From the NCBI GenBank assembly GCA_913061055.1, contig CAJXVA010000008.1, forward strand, positions 1 to 51,774: a stretch of DNA of 51,774 nt, in the 5' to 3' direction. The notes beneath the pieces were generated by a model, which worked only from the letters and a program-made list of their open reading frames with translations, was not told the DNA's origin and did no database searches. How positions within the stretch are numbered: the stretch's first letter is position 1; each line of letters begins with the position of its first letter. Both the position numbers and the translations under genes were made by a program. This document shows, one piece after another, positions 32,489 through 40,642 of this stretch. Origin of the DNA: an uncultured Pseudomonadota bacterium (GTDB taxonomy: Bacteria > Myxococcota_A > Polyangia > Nannocystales > Nannocystaceae).

Positions 32489-35002
32489 ATGGACGACGTC
32501 ATTCGGCCTCTCCGTAGCGACTCCACCCGCGCTGTGGCTCAGCCCCCTGAGGGCGGCGGCGGCACAACTGAAAAGGCGGGCTTGGCCACGCTGCTCGGCA
32601 GCTGGTTTGGCCTGCTCCGACGCTACAGATGGGTGGCGGTGGGTGCAGGTGTGCTCACCCTCGCGCCGTTCATCTTGTTCGGGTTCTTCGCGCTCCCGTC
32701 GTACTCGAGCGCTGGGGTCGTGCAGGTGTCGAACGAGGGCGGCAGCGCCATGCCCATGCTGGACTTCATGGGCGAGCTCGGCGGCTCCCAAGTCGACACC
32801 GAGGTCGAGATTCTGCGGCGGCGCGAAGCCGTCGTCGAGACGTTCACATCGCTCGGACTCCACGTCATCGACCCAAAGCGGCCCTGGATGGTGACGCCGC
32901 AGTGGGACGTCGCGACCGGCAAGCAGAGCCCGACGCCCGCATGGCTCACCTCGTTGCGCGGATCGTTGGCGTTTGCTCAGCTCTCGCCGGAGCGCCTCGA
33001 GGGGGTGACCGTTCGTGTCGAAGCGACCGACGAGTCCACGATCGCGATCGCGGTGGGGGAGCCCGGTGTCGCGGAAGCGTTCACCCTCGCGGTGGGCGAG
33101 ACGCTCGAGACCGACGGCCTGGCGCTGTCGTTTGCAACGCTCCCCGGAGAGATCGGCGTCCCGGGCACCATCTACGTCGAGACGGAGGGCGAGCTGCTCG
33201 ACCGCCTGCTGCCGCAGCTTTCTGTCGCGCCGGTCGGAAACCGAGACCACGCGACCGACCTCGTGGCGGTGCGCTTCGTTCACGCGGACCGTTTCGTGGC
33301 GCAGGCCGTCGTCGACGACCTCATGCGGCGATACCTCCAGCAGAGCCTCGACTGGCAGGCCACCGGGGCTTCGAAGTCCGCCGAGTTCATTCGGCAACGC
33401 CTCGAAGACGCCGACAAGGAGCTGGCCGTCGCCGAGCAGGAGTTGCGCGAGTTCTCTGAAGCCGAGCATGCCGTGCAACTCGACACGCAGGCCAAGGTCA
33501 CCATTGAGAGCGTCTCGGTGATCGAGGCCGAGCTCCGCCAAGCGGACGTCGAGGCCGCCGTGCTGGGGTCGCTTCACAAAGGGTTGCGGACCCGGATGAA
33601 GAGAGGGGAGGGGGCACACCTCACCGCCAGCTTCATCGCCGACCCGGTCCTCGCCGCATCGATCGGTGCCCTGACCGAGGCCGAGACCCAGGCCGCCACG
33701 ATGTCGGCATCGTTGACCGCCGACCACCCGAAACTCGTCGAGGTCAATCGTCGGCTGAGGCGGCAACGCAAACAGGTGGGCCAACTGTTGGGCACCGCGC
33801 GCAAGAACGTGGGCAGCCGGATGGCCAACCTGCGCCGAGAGCGGGACGCTGCCGCGGCGGTCCTCACCGACTTCCCCGCCAAGAATCTTCAGCTCGCACG
33901 CCTGATGCGAGACGTCGAGGTCAGCCAGAAACTCTACGCCTTCCTGTTGGAGCGCTACCGCGAGGCGGAGATCCTCGAGGCCTCTACGACCATCGACAAG
34001 CGCATCGTCGAGGGGGCCAACGTGCCGCACGACATGGCGTCCCCCCGCCGCGTTCGGATCTGGGCATCGGGCTTTGCAGCTGCGGTGATGTTCGCGCTCG
34101 CGACCGCCTGGCTCTCCCACGCCTTGCGACGGAAGCTGTCCTCGGTCGACGACGTCGCCGCCGAGTTCGATTTTGGGGTCTACGGCGTGGTGCCGAAACT
34201 TCCCGAGGCGACCAAGGCGTCGCAACGCGACAACTCCCGGCTTCCGCACCAAGCGATCTGGGCCGAGACCCACTCTCCGGCAGCCGAGGCGTTCCGGGCA
34301 CTATGCGTGTCCGTCACGCTGACACCGGCCGAGGCGGGCCGCGGCCGCGTCATCGCGCTGTCGTCCAGCCAGCAAGGAGAGGGAAAGAGCACGGTGGTCT
34401 CCAACCTCGCGATCTCCTTGGCGCGCTCCGGTTCTTCGGTGCTCGTCGTGGACCTCGACCTTCGGCGTCCCGTCCAGCACCGCGAGTGGCGAGTCAAGCG
34501 GGACCGCGGTTTCACGAACCTGCTTGCCCACGGCAACGTCGCGGACTTCGCCGACTTCATCCGCCCGCAGGAGTGTGGCGTTCACGTCCTGACGGCTGGC
34601 CAGCGGGTGCCGGACTCGCTGCCATCGCTCATGTCTCCCAAGCTCGGAGAGCTGATCGAAGCGGCGCGGCTTCGCTACGACTACGTGCTCCTCGACAGCG
34701 CACCGTCGTTTGTTCCCGACGGTTCGGTCGTCGCCCAGCACGCTGACCTCCTGCTGGTCGTCGCCCGGCCCGGCGTCCTCCAGCGAGCCCATGCCCGGCG
34801 CGCCCGAGTGGTGTGGAACCGCCTGGGAGCGCCCAAAGGCCTGGTGCTCAACGCCGTCGAGCGGGAGCACGGCGGAGATGACGGCTACTACTACTACGGC
34901 GGAGGGTACGCCTACTCGTCCGACTACACCCAGTCCCCGGCCGAGGCCGACGACCTTCAAGACGACGATGCCAACCCCGACGACATCGCAGTTGCTTCCT
35001 GA
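32489..35002 (+). CDS. Wzc-like polysaccharide co-polymerase/tyrosine kinase
   Basis: An 837-residue BY-kinase fusion. Residues about 47-70 and 522-542 are the two membrane helices that frame a large periplasmic Wzz domain with coiled coils (about 300-490). The cytoplasmic kinase has Walker A (SSQQGEGKST, 626-635), Walker A' (VLVVDLDLRRP, 651-661) and Walker B (YVLLDSAPS, 732-740). The C-terminus has a Tyr cluster (GYYYYGGGYAY, 799-809), the usual autophosphorylation tail. It sets chain length and export of an exopolysaccharide or O-antigen. The downstream flippase and ligase genes form an operon with it. ATG at 32489. Confidence 0.92.
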   Translation: MDDVIRPLRSDSTRAVAQPPEGGGGTTEKAGLATLLGSWFGLLRRYRWVAVGAGVLTLAPFILFGFFALPSYSSAGVVQVSNEGGSAMPMLDFMGELGGSQVDTEVEILRRREAVVETFTSLGLHVIDPKRPWMVTPQWDVATGKQSPTPAWLTSLRGSLAFAQLSPERLEGVTVRVEATDESTIAIAVGEPGVAEAFTLAVGETLETDGLALSFATLPGEIGVPGTIYVETEGELLDRLLPQLSVAPVGNRDHATDLVAVRFVHADRFVAQAVVDDLMRRYLQQSLDWQATGASKSAEFIRQRLEDADKELAVAEQELREFSEAEHAVQLDTQAKVTIESVSVIEAELRQADVEAAVLGSLHKGLRTRMKRGEGAHLTASFIADPVLAASIGALTEAETQAATMSASLTADHPKLVEVNRRLRRQRKQVGQLLGTARKNVGSRMANLRRERDAAAAVLTDFPAKNLQLARLMRDVEVSQKLYAFLLERYREAEILEASTTIDKRIVEGANVPHDMASPRRVRIWASGFAAAVMFALATAWLSHALRRKLSSVDDVAAEFDFGVYGVVPKLPEATKASQRDNSRLPHQAIWAETHSPAAEAFRALCVSVTLTPAEAGRGRVIALSSSQQGEGKSTVVSNLAISLARSGSSVLVVDLDLRRPVQHREWRVKRDRGFTNLLAHGNVADFADFIRPQECGVHVLTAGQRVPDSLPSLMSPKLGELIEAARLRYDYVLLDSAPSFVPDGSVVAQHADLLLVVARPGVLQRAHARRARVVWNRLGAPKGLVLNAVEREHGGDDGYYYYGGGYAYSSDYTQSPAEADDLQDDDANPDDIAVAS

Positions 35003-36242
35003 GCTGTCCCGCCGGGGCAGCTTCGGGTGGACGCTCGCGGGGCGGGTCATCTACGGCCTCGCCCAGTGGGGAACCCTGGTGCTCGTCGCGAAGCTGGGCT
35101 CGGTCGCCGACGTGGGGCGCTTCTCGCTCGGCCTCGCCGTGACCGCCCCGGTGATGGTGTTCTGCAACATGCATCTGCGGAACCTCTACGCGACGGACAG
35201 CACCGGACGCTTCGGTTGGTCGACGTACGGACAGGTGCGCCGAGTGACGGCGCTGGTCGGACTGTTGGTGTGCGCCGTCATGGCCGCGTCCCTGTACGAA
35301 GGTACCGCAGCGTGGGTCATCGCCGCGGTCGCCCTGGCCAAGTCCATCGAGATGCTCGAAGACCTGCGATACGGCGTGTTTCAACGCTTCGGTCGCATGG
35401 ACGGCTTCAGCAAGTCTCTGATCCTGCGCGCCGTCGCGGGGCTCGGTGCGCTCACCGCCGTCATGGTCACGACCGGAAATCTCCCGCTCGCGGTGCTGTG
35501 CATGGCGGCCGCGTGGGCGGCGGTCTGGCTTCTGCACGACCGACCGCGCTCCGATGCGCTGCTCGATGCGCGTGGCCAGTCCCACAGCGCCAAGGGCGGT
35601 TCTCCACGGGGGCTGGTCTTGATGGCGCTTCCGATGGGCCTGATGTGGCTGGTCGACTCGCTGAACCAGAACCTGCCGCGGTACGTGGTGGAGGCGAACC
35701 TAGGCGAGGAGCTGCTGGGGTTCTATGTGCCGATGACATACGTCGTCACGGTCGGCAGCGCGTTCGTCTTTGCGCTGGGTGCCCCGCTCGCACCGCGGCT
35801 CGCTCGCCACGTCGCCGAGCGAAACGCTCCGGCGTTCGCCAAGATGTCGCTGGGTCTGTTCGGGCTCGCGGCTGCCATGGGCAGCGTTGGGGTTCTCGTC
35901 GCCGCGACGGTTGGCGACATCTTCCTGGGTCTGGCCTATGCGGAATCGTTCGCCGCCTATCAGCCCGAGTTCGTGTGGATCATGATCGGCGGGGCGATGC
36001 ACTTCGTGCTCGCGCTGTCGATGTATGCGCTGACGGCAGCCCGGCTGCTGAAGACGCAAGCGGTCCTGTATCTCGTCGCGGCGACGACCACGGGAGTCGC
36101 CGCACTGGCTTGGGTTCCCTGCAGCGGTCTGATGGGCGCGGCGAAGGCCAGCGCATTGGGGCTCGCGGTCGGAGCCACCGGGGCGATGCTCGCAGTCACG
36201 TTCGCCTGTGTCCGGCTCCGCAGAGGTGGTCCCCATGCATGA
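34968..36242 (+). CDS. Polysaccharide flippase (Wzx/RfbX-like)
   Basis: About 424 residues, 12 or so hydrophobic helices, MATE/oligosaccharide-flippase fold (GRVIYGLAQWGTLVLVAKLG at the N-terminus; LLGFYVPMTYVVTVGSAFVF in the middle). Such proteins move lipid-linked sugar units across the inner membrane. The ATG at 34968 lies 35 bp inside the upstream kinase gene and its Shine-Dalgarno is not clear, so translational coupling to Wzc is likely. A TTG start about 24 bases downstream cannot be excluded. The last 8 bp overlap the ligase gene. Confidence 0.8.
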   Translation: MPTPTTSQLLPELSRRGSFGWTLAGRVIYGLAQWGTLVLVAKLGSVADVGRFSLGLAVTAPVMVFCNMHLRNLYATDSTGRFGWSTYGQVRRVTALVGLLVCAVMAASLYEGTAAWVIAAVALAKSIEMLEDLRYGVFQRFGRMDGFSKSLILRAVAGLGALTAVMVTTGNLPLAVLCMAAAWAAVWLLHDRPRSDALLDARGQSHSAKGGSPRGLVLMALPMGLMWLVDSLNQNLPRYVVEANLGEELLGFYVPMTYVVTVGSAFVFALGAPLAPRLARHVAERNAPAFAKMSLGLFGLAAAMGSVGVLVAATVGDIFLGLAYAESFAAYQPEFVWIMIGGAMHFVLALSMYALTAARLLKTQAVLYLVAATTTGVAALAWVPCSGLMGAAKASALGLAVGATGAMLAVTFACVRLRRGGPHA

Positions 36243-37398
36243 CGATTCACCGCGCCGCCAGGTCGCCTGGGCCACCGCGATCGGAATGGCCCTGTTCATC
36301 CTCTCTGGACGATGGAGCTTGGCTCGGTTGGGCTTTGGAGAGACCAGTGCGCTGTTCGAGCCGCGTGCCTGGATCGTCGTGGGGCTGGCCGCGGTCGCCT
36401 ACTCCCCCGCACTCGGTCGCACGCTCGAGAGCGAACCCGTCCTGCGCACCAACGTCGGCGCCGTGGTGGCGTTCTTGGGGTTCCTCATCGCATCCGTGCT
36501 CTGGGCTCCGACCTCCGACCTCCCGTGGACCAAGGCCTACGAGATGCTGCTCGTCCTCGTGGCACTCACATCCGTGGCTCGAATCGCGCGCTGGACCGGG
36601 CCGACCCTGCTGATCAATCGCTTCTGGGATGCACTCGCAGGTTCGCTGGGCCTGATGGGCGTGATGGGACTTCTGTCGTGGGTCGGAGGCTCGGGAGAGC
36701 GACTCGCGGTGCTTGGCGGCGGACCCAACGTGTTCGGCCGCAACATGGCCGTTCTCCTGATGTTGAGTCTGTCGGCGATCCTCGCCGGACGACGGAGGCG
36801 AACCCTGTGGCTGTTCGCCGCCGGGCTCGGGGCGGTGTTGGCCCTGCTCTCCGGGTCGCGTGGAGCGATCGTCGGCATGATGGTGGGCACCTCGACCCTC
36901 GTGTACGCCAAGCGCATCCCGGTCGGCCGCTTCGTCAAGATCGCGTTGGGACTGGTCGTGTTCGGATGGTTCGTCGCCACGTTCACCGACGTGGGGCAGT
37001 CAGCGCTGCACTCGTTCGAAGAGCGTTTCCTCGTACTCACGCTCGAAGAACGCCACGACGCGGGGCGGATGGATATCTACATTCACGCCTGGGAGATGGG
37101 GCTGGATGCTCCGCTCGTTGGGCAAGGGCTCGCCGCGTTCGCGGCCGGTGGGTTTCACGCCTATCCCCACAACATCGTGCTGGAGGCGTTCTGCGAGGGG
37201 GGCCTGATCTCCGTCGTGCTCCTGGCGGCCATGTTGGGCCCGCAGCTGTGGCGGGTCTTTGCGGCCAACGCAGACCTCTACGCGCGAGACCTTGCCGTCC
37301 TGCTCGTGTTGTTGATGTCCGCGACCTTCACGGGTGACTTCTACGACTCGCGTGGGGTCATGCTGGTCGCCCTGCTGGTGTCGATGCGTCGCCGGTAG
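36235..37398 (+). CDS. O-antigen ligase/polymerase-like (Wzy/WaaL family)
   Basis: A 387-residue protein with about ten membrane helices and the family's large periplasmic-loop signature AYPHNIVLEAFCEGG (the HN-x2-LE motif of the O-antigen ligase domain). It joins or polymerises glycan units on the periplasmic side. Start ATG at 36235 follows GAGGTGG and overlaps the flippase by 8 bp. With the Wzc-like and flippase genes it forms a Wzx/Wzy-dependent export set; no glycosyltransferases lie in the window. Ends 11 bp before the convergent kinase gene. Confidence 0.85.
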   Translation: MHDDSPRRQVAWATAIGMALFILSGRWSLARLGFGETSALFEPRAWIVVGLAAVAYSPALGRTLESEPVLRTNVGAVVAFLGFLIASVLWAPTSDLPWTKAYEMLLVLVALTSVARIARWTGPTLLINRFWDALAGSLGLMGVMGLLSWVGGSGERLAVLGGGPNVFGRNMAVLLMLSLSAILAGRRRRTLWLFAAGLGAVLALLSGSRGAIVGMMVGTSTLVYAKRIPVGRFVKIALGLVVFGWFVATFTDVGQSALHSFEERFLVLTLEERHDAGRMDIYIHAWEMGLDAPLVGQGLAAFAAGGFHAYPHNIVLEAFCEGGLISVVLLAAMLGPQLWRVFAANADLYARDLAVLLVLLMSATFTGDFYDSRGVMLVALLVSMRRR

Positions 37399-37409
37399 CC
37401 GCGTCAGCG

Positions 37410-40169
37410 TCACCGCGGGTGTTCGCCGAGCCAGGCGCGGACCTCTTGGCCGAACTCGCCATCGGGCGCGCCCACCCGGCGGAGGGCGGCCTCGGCCGAG
37501 GCGCGCGCTCGATCCGAGTGCCCTTGGCCCCACAACGCTCGGGCGAGGATGAACTCGCCCTGAGCCCGGTCGGCTTCCGTGCTCTCGGTCGTCGCGCGGA
37601 TCTTCGCAGCCCGTTCGAGTCGGGTGGCCGCGGCGTCGTACGCTTCACGTTCGAGGTCGATGAGGGCGACTCGCTCCAGGCTCTGGGCGACGCTGGGATG
37701 GTCCTGCGCATAGGCCGACTCGTTGATACGAAGCGCCTCATCGAGGAGGTCGGCGGCCGCGTCGACGTCTCCGCGCTCCAGCTGCAGCAGCCCATAGCCG
37801 GACAGCGTCTGTGCGAGCTTGGGGTGCGCAGGCTCCAGGACTGCGCGTTGGATCGCCAGCGCCTTGGCGTAGCGCGCCTGAGCCTCGCCGAGCTTGCCCC
37901 GCCGCCACGCGGTGCCCGCCATGTTGACGTTGAACCCCGCGACGTCGGGGTGCTCGGGGCCATAGGTGCGTTCGAAGATCGACAGCGCGCGTTCGTACAG
38001 CGGCCAGACTTCGTCGAGAAGCCCCTGCCCAGCCTTCGCGTTGGCGAGGTTGTTCAGGTAGGCACCGACCACGACGTGCTCGGGGCCGTAGAGTCTCTCT
38101 CCGATACTCACCGAACGGGCGTACAAGGCGACGGCGCGCTCGGGCTGGCCTTGATCCATGAAGACGTTGGCGAGGTTGTTCAGGGCGTTGGCGACGGGCA
38201 GGGAGTCCGGCTCGGAGGTGGTCTCGCGGAGCTTCAACACCCGCTCAAAGCGTCGTTGGGCCTCCTTGTAGTGGCCGGTCTGCTGCAGCAGCGTGGCGTG
38301 GATGTTCTCGTATCGGGCGCGTGCGTCATCGGTCCCGACCTTCTCGGCCCACGAGCGACTGTCTTCCACGTGCGTGCGGGCGCCTTCGTGATCCTGCATG
38401 AGACCGCCGACGACGAAGGTCAGCTCCGCCGCGGCGTCGGCCGCAACGGTGTCATGTCCGGAGACGATGGCTGCGTGGTAGGCCCGCTGCAACGTCTCGC
38501 GGGCGGGCGCGTATTCACCCGACTTCGAGAGCAACTGTCCTAGAAGGTAGAGGGCCTCCGCGCGCACGGGCTGGTAGGCAACGCGCTCCGCCGAACGTGC
38601 CAGCTCGCGAGCGTCGGCCAGGGCTTGCTCGTGGTGCCCCGCACGTCGTTTCACCCGGGCCTCTTCCAGTCTCGCTTCGATGGCGCTGACCTCCGCGGCG
38701 ACGGTTGGGTCCTCGGGGCGGGGCAGGGCGGTCATCAGTCGCTCCTGGTCGTCGCAATGTGCAAGCTTGGGGAGGCCGAGCACGGTGCGGATCGCGTTGC
38801 GCACCACCGCCTCGTCATCCGGTGTGCTGAGTTCGCGAACCGTGGAGCGAAGCGCGACGCCGGCACGGTCCAAGCAAGCGAACCGTCGGTCCATCAAGAG
38901 GGCGGACTGTTCGTGCCGAAGCTCGGTGGCGGCGCAGGCGTCGTATCGCCCCTGGGCGAGGCGGTCCGCGTACGCGTCCAACATCGTCGAAACCCTCGAA
39001 GCCGTGTCGACCGCAAACGGAAGTGCTGCGCTCTGGAGCCTGGTCGTCACCGTCGAGCGCTCGGTCTCGTTCCACAGCTCCCCGGCGACCTCCGTTGTGT
39101 GCGCGCACGGATCGTCGGCTTCGGGCGTGCCCGCTTGGCTCCATGCGAGCGCACCGGCGACGCCCACGCTCGCGACGAGGGCCGCACCCAGGACCGGCCC
39201 ACGTCGCGTGCTGGTCCCGGAGCCGCGATCGATGGCGCTGAGCAGGGCGTCCATCGTGGGAAAACGTCCTGCCGGCCGCGGCGACAGACCCTTGCGGATC
39301 GCCTTGGCGAGCCACGGGGGGACTGGCGGGTCGGTCGGCCATTGCGAGAGCCCGCGTTCCTTGAGCTGGGCCAGCGCTTCGAGCTTGTCCGCTTCGAACG
39401 GTCGGCGCCCGAACAGCGCTTCGTAGAACACGACGCAATAGGCGAACTGGTCGCTACGTTCGTCGACCAAGCCGGCGCGGTGCTGTTCGGGTGGCATGTA
39501 TGGCGGCGTGCCGAGCACGGTCCCCATTCGCGTCAGGGGCCCCGTTGTGTCGACCGATTCGCCCGAGAAGTCTCCGGTGTCCGTTTCGACGCCGCCGCCG
39601 CGGGCGAGACCGAAGTCCATGACGCGAGCGCGTCCGTCCTCGCCCAGGACGACATTGCTCGGCTTGAGGTCGCGGTGCACCAGGTCCGCGTCGTGGGCGG
39701 CTGCCAGACCGCGTCCGACCTGAAGCATGATCTCGAGCACCGCTGGCACCGTGCGCTCGGAAGGCTGGACCGTCTTCAGCCAAGCCCGCAGCGTCTTGCC
39801 CGGGATGAACTCCATCGCGATGTAGATCCGCGCGTCGGCCCGGTCGACGTCATACACGGGCACGACGTTGGGGTGGGACAGGGATGCCATGGCCTGGGCC
39901 TCTCGGATCGCGCGCTGCTCCATCTCCGCGTCGTTGGTCCGCAGCAGCTTGAGCGCGACCTCTCGCTTCAGCTTGGGGTCGTAGGCTTTGTAGACGCGCC
40001 CCATCCCGCCGTGACCGACGAGCTCGAGGACCACGTATCGCCCCACGGCATCACCCTTGGAGATGCGGGGAGAGTCCGATGGCGCTGGACCGCCCGCGCC
40101 CGCGACCGTCGGCTGATCGCTTCTGCGGTCGCTGTCGTCCCCAAGGGACTGCCCAGAGTCGTCACCCAC
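37410..40169 (-). CDS. Ser/Thr protein kinase with C-terminal TPR repeats
   Basis: A 919-residue membrane kinase. Kinase domain at about 43-315: G-loop GHGGMG (52-57), Lys74 in VALK, HRDLKPSN (165-172), DFG at 185-187; the APE motif reads PPE (YMPPEQ). A transmembrane helix at 324-344 (GPVLGAALVASVGVAGALAW) is followed by a long extracytoplasmic or repeat region; six or more TPR units are plain from about 570-880 (NNLANVFMDQGQPERAVALY and NNLANAKAGQGLLDEVWPLY types), probably for partner binding. This is the common myxobacterial STPK-TPR architecture. GTG at 40167. It lies 35 bp downstream of argR on the same strand, so it may be cotranscribed with the arg genes. Confidence 0.92.
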   Translation of the reverse strand: MGDDSGQSLGDDSDRRSDQPTVAGAGGPAPSDSPRISKGDAVGRYVVLELVGHGGMGRVYKAYDPKLKREVALKLLRTNDAEMEQRAIREAQAMASLSHPNVVPVYDVDRADARIYIAMEFIPGKTLRAWLKTVQPSERTVPAVLEIMLQVGRGLAAAHDADLVHRDLKPSNVVLGEDGRARVMDFGLARGGGVETDTGDFSGESVDTTGPLTRMGTVLGTPPYMPPEQHRAGLVDERSDQFAYCVVFYEALFGRRPFEADKLEALAQLKERGLSQWPTDPPVPPWLAKAIRKGLSPRPAGRFPTMDALLSAIDRGSGTSTRRGPVLGAALVASVGVAGALAWSQAGTPEADDPCAHTTEVAGELWNETERSTVTTRLQSAALPFAVDTASRVSTMLDAYADRLAQGRYDACAATELRHEQSALLMDRRFACLDRAGVALRSTVRELSTPDDEAVVRNAIRTVLGLPKLAHCDDQERLMTALPRPEDPTVAAEVSAIEARLEEARVKRRAGHHEQALADARELARSAERVAYQPVRAEALYLLGQLLSKSGEYAPARETLQRAYHAAIVSGHDTVAADAAAELTFVVGGLMQDHEGARTHVEDSRSWAEKVGTDDARARYENIHATLLQQTGHYKEAQRRFERVLKLRETTSEPDSLPVANALNNLANVFMDQGQPERAVALYARSVSIGERLYGPEHVVVGAYLNNLANAKAGQGLLDEVWPLYERALSIFERTYGPEHPDVAGFNVNMAGTAWRRGKLGEAQARYAKALAIQRAVLEPAHPKLAQTLSGYGLLQLERGDVDAAADLLDEALRINESAYAQDHPSVAQSLERVALIDLEREAYDAAATRLERAAKIRATTESTEADRAQGEFILARALWGQGHSDRARASAEAALRRVGAPDGEFGQEVRAWLGEHPR

Positions 40170-40204
40170 CCGGGCGATGATACCCGGGGCGGCTCGCGCT
40201 CGAC

Positions 40205-40642
40205 TCAGAGCCCCGCGAGTTCGCGCAGCGAAGCCGCAAGCGCAGCCACCCGGGTCACGCTACGGGGGATGACGAGCACGGTGTCATCGCCGGCCAAAGT
40301 GCCGAGGATGTCCGGGTGTCGCATGGAGTCGAGGTCGAAACCGACCGCTTGTGCACGACCGATGCGGGTTCTCAGCAGGAGCATCGATTCGTTGTGCATC
40401 ACGTCCTGGACCATGTCGGCGTCGAAGGCGGCGGTCGCCTCAGCCAGGAGGTGGTACGCGAACTCTCCGTCCGCCCGTTGCCGACGCTGGGCGCCGAGGG
40501 ACTTGAGATCCCGGCTGATCGTGCTCTGGGTCGCGTCGAACCCCCGCCCACCCAGCAGGTCGCAGAGCTCTTGCTGGGTGCCGGTTTGGCCACTGAGCAG
40601 CAGCTGTTTGAGCGCAAGTCTGCGTGCCTTCGCGCCCTTCAT
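40205..40642 (-). CDS. argR: Arginine repressor ArgR
   Basis: A 145-residue repressor. Winged helix with TQQELCDLLGGRG and the conserved recognition segment ATQSTISRDLKSLG; the C-terminal hexamerisation and arginine-binding domain shows MLLLRTRIGRAQAVGFDLD and HPDILGTLAGDDTVLVI, with the conserved GTxAGDDT. Controls arginine genes by binding ARG boxes. The ATG (40640-40642) overlaps the stop of the argJ fusion by 4 bp, so it sits at the end of argC-argJ-argR and likely represses its own operon. Confidence 0.95.
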   Translation of the reverse strand: MKGAKARRLALKQLLLSGQTGTQQELCDLLGGRGFDATQSTISRDLKSLGAQRRQRADGEFAYHLLAEATAAFDADMVQDVMHNESMLLLRTRIGRAQAVGFDLDSMRHPDILGTLAGDDTVLVIPRSVTRVAALAASLRELAGL

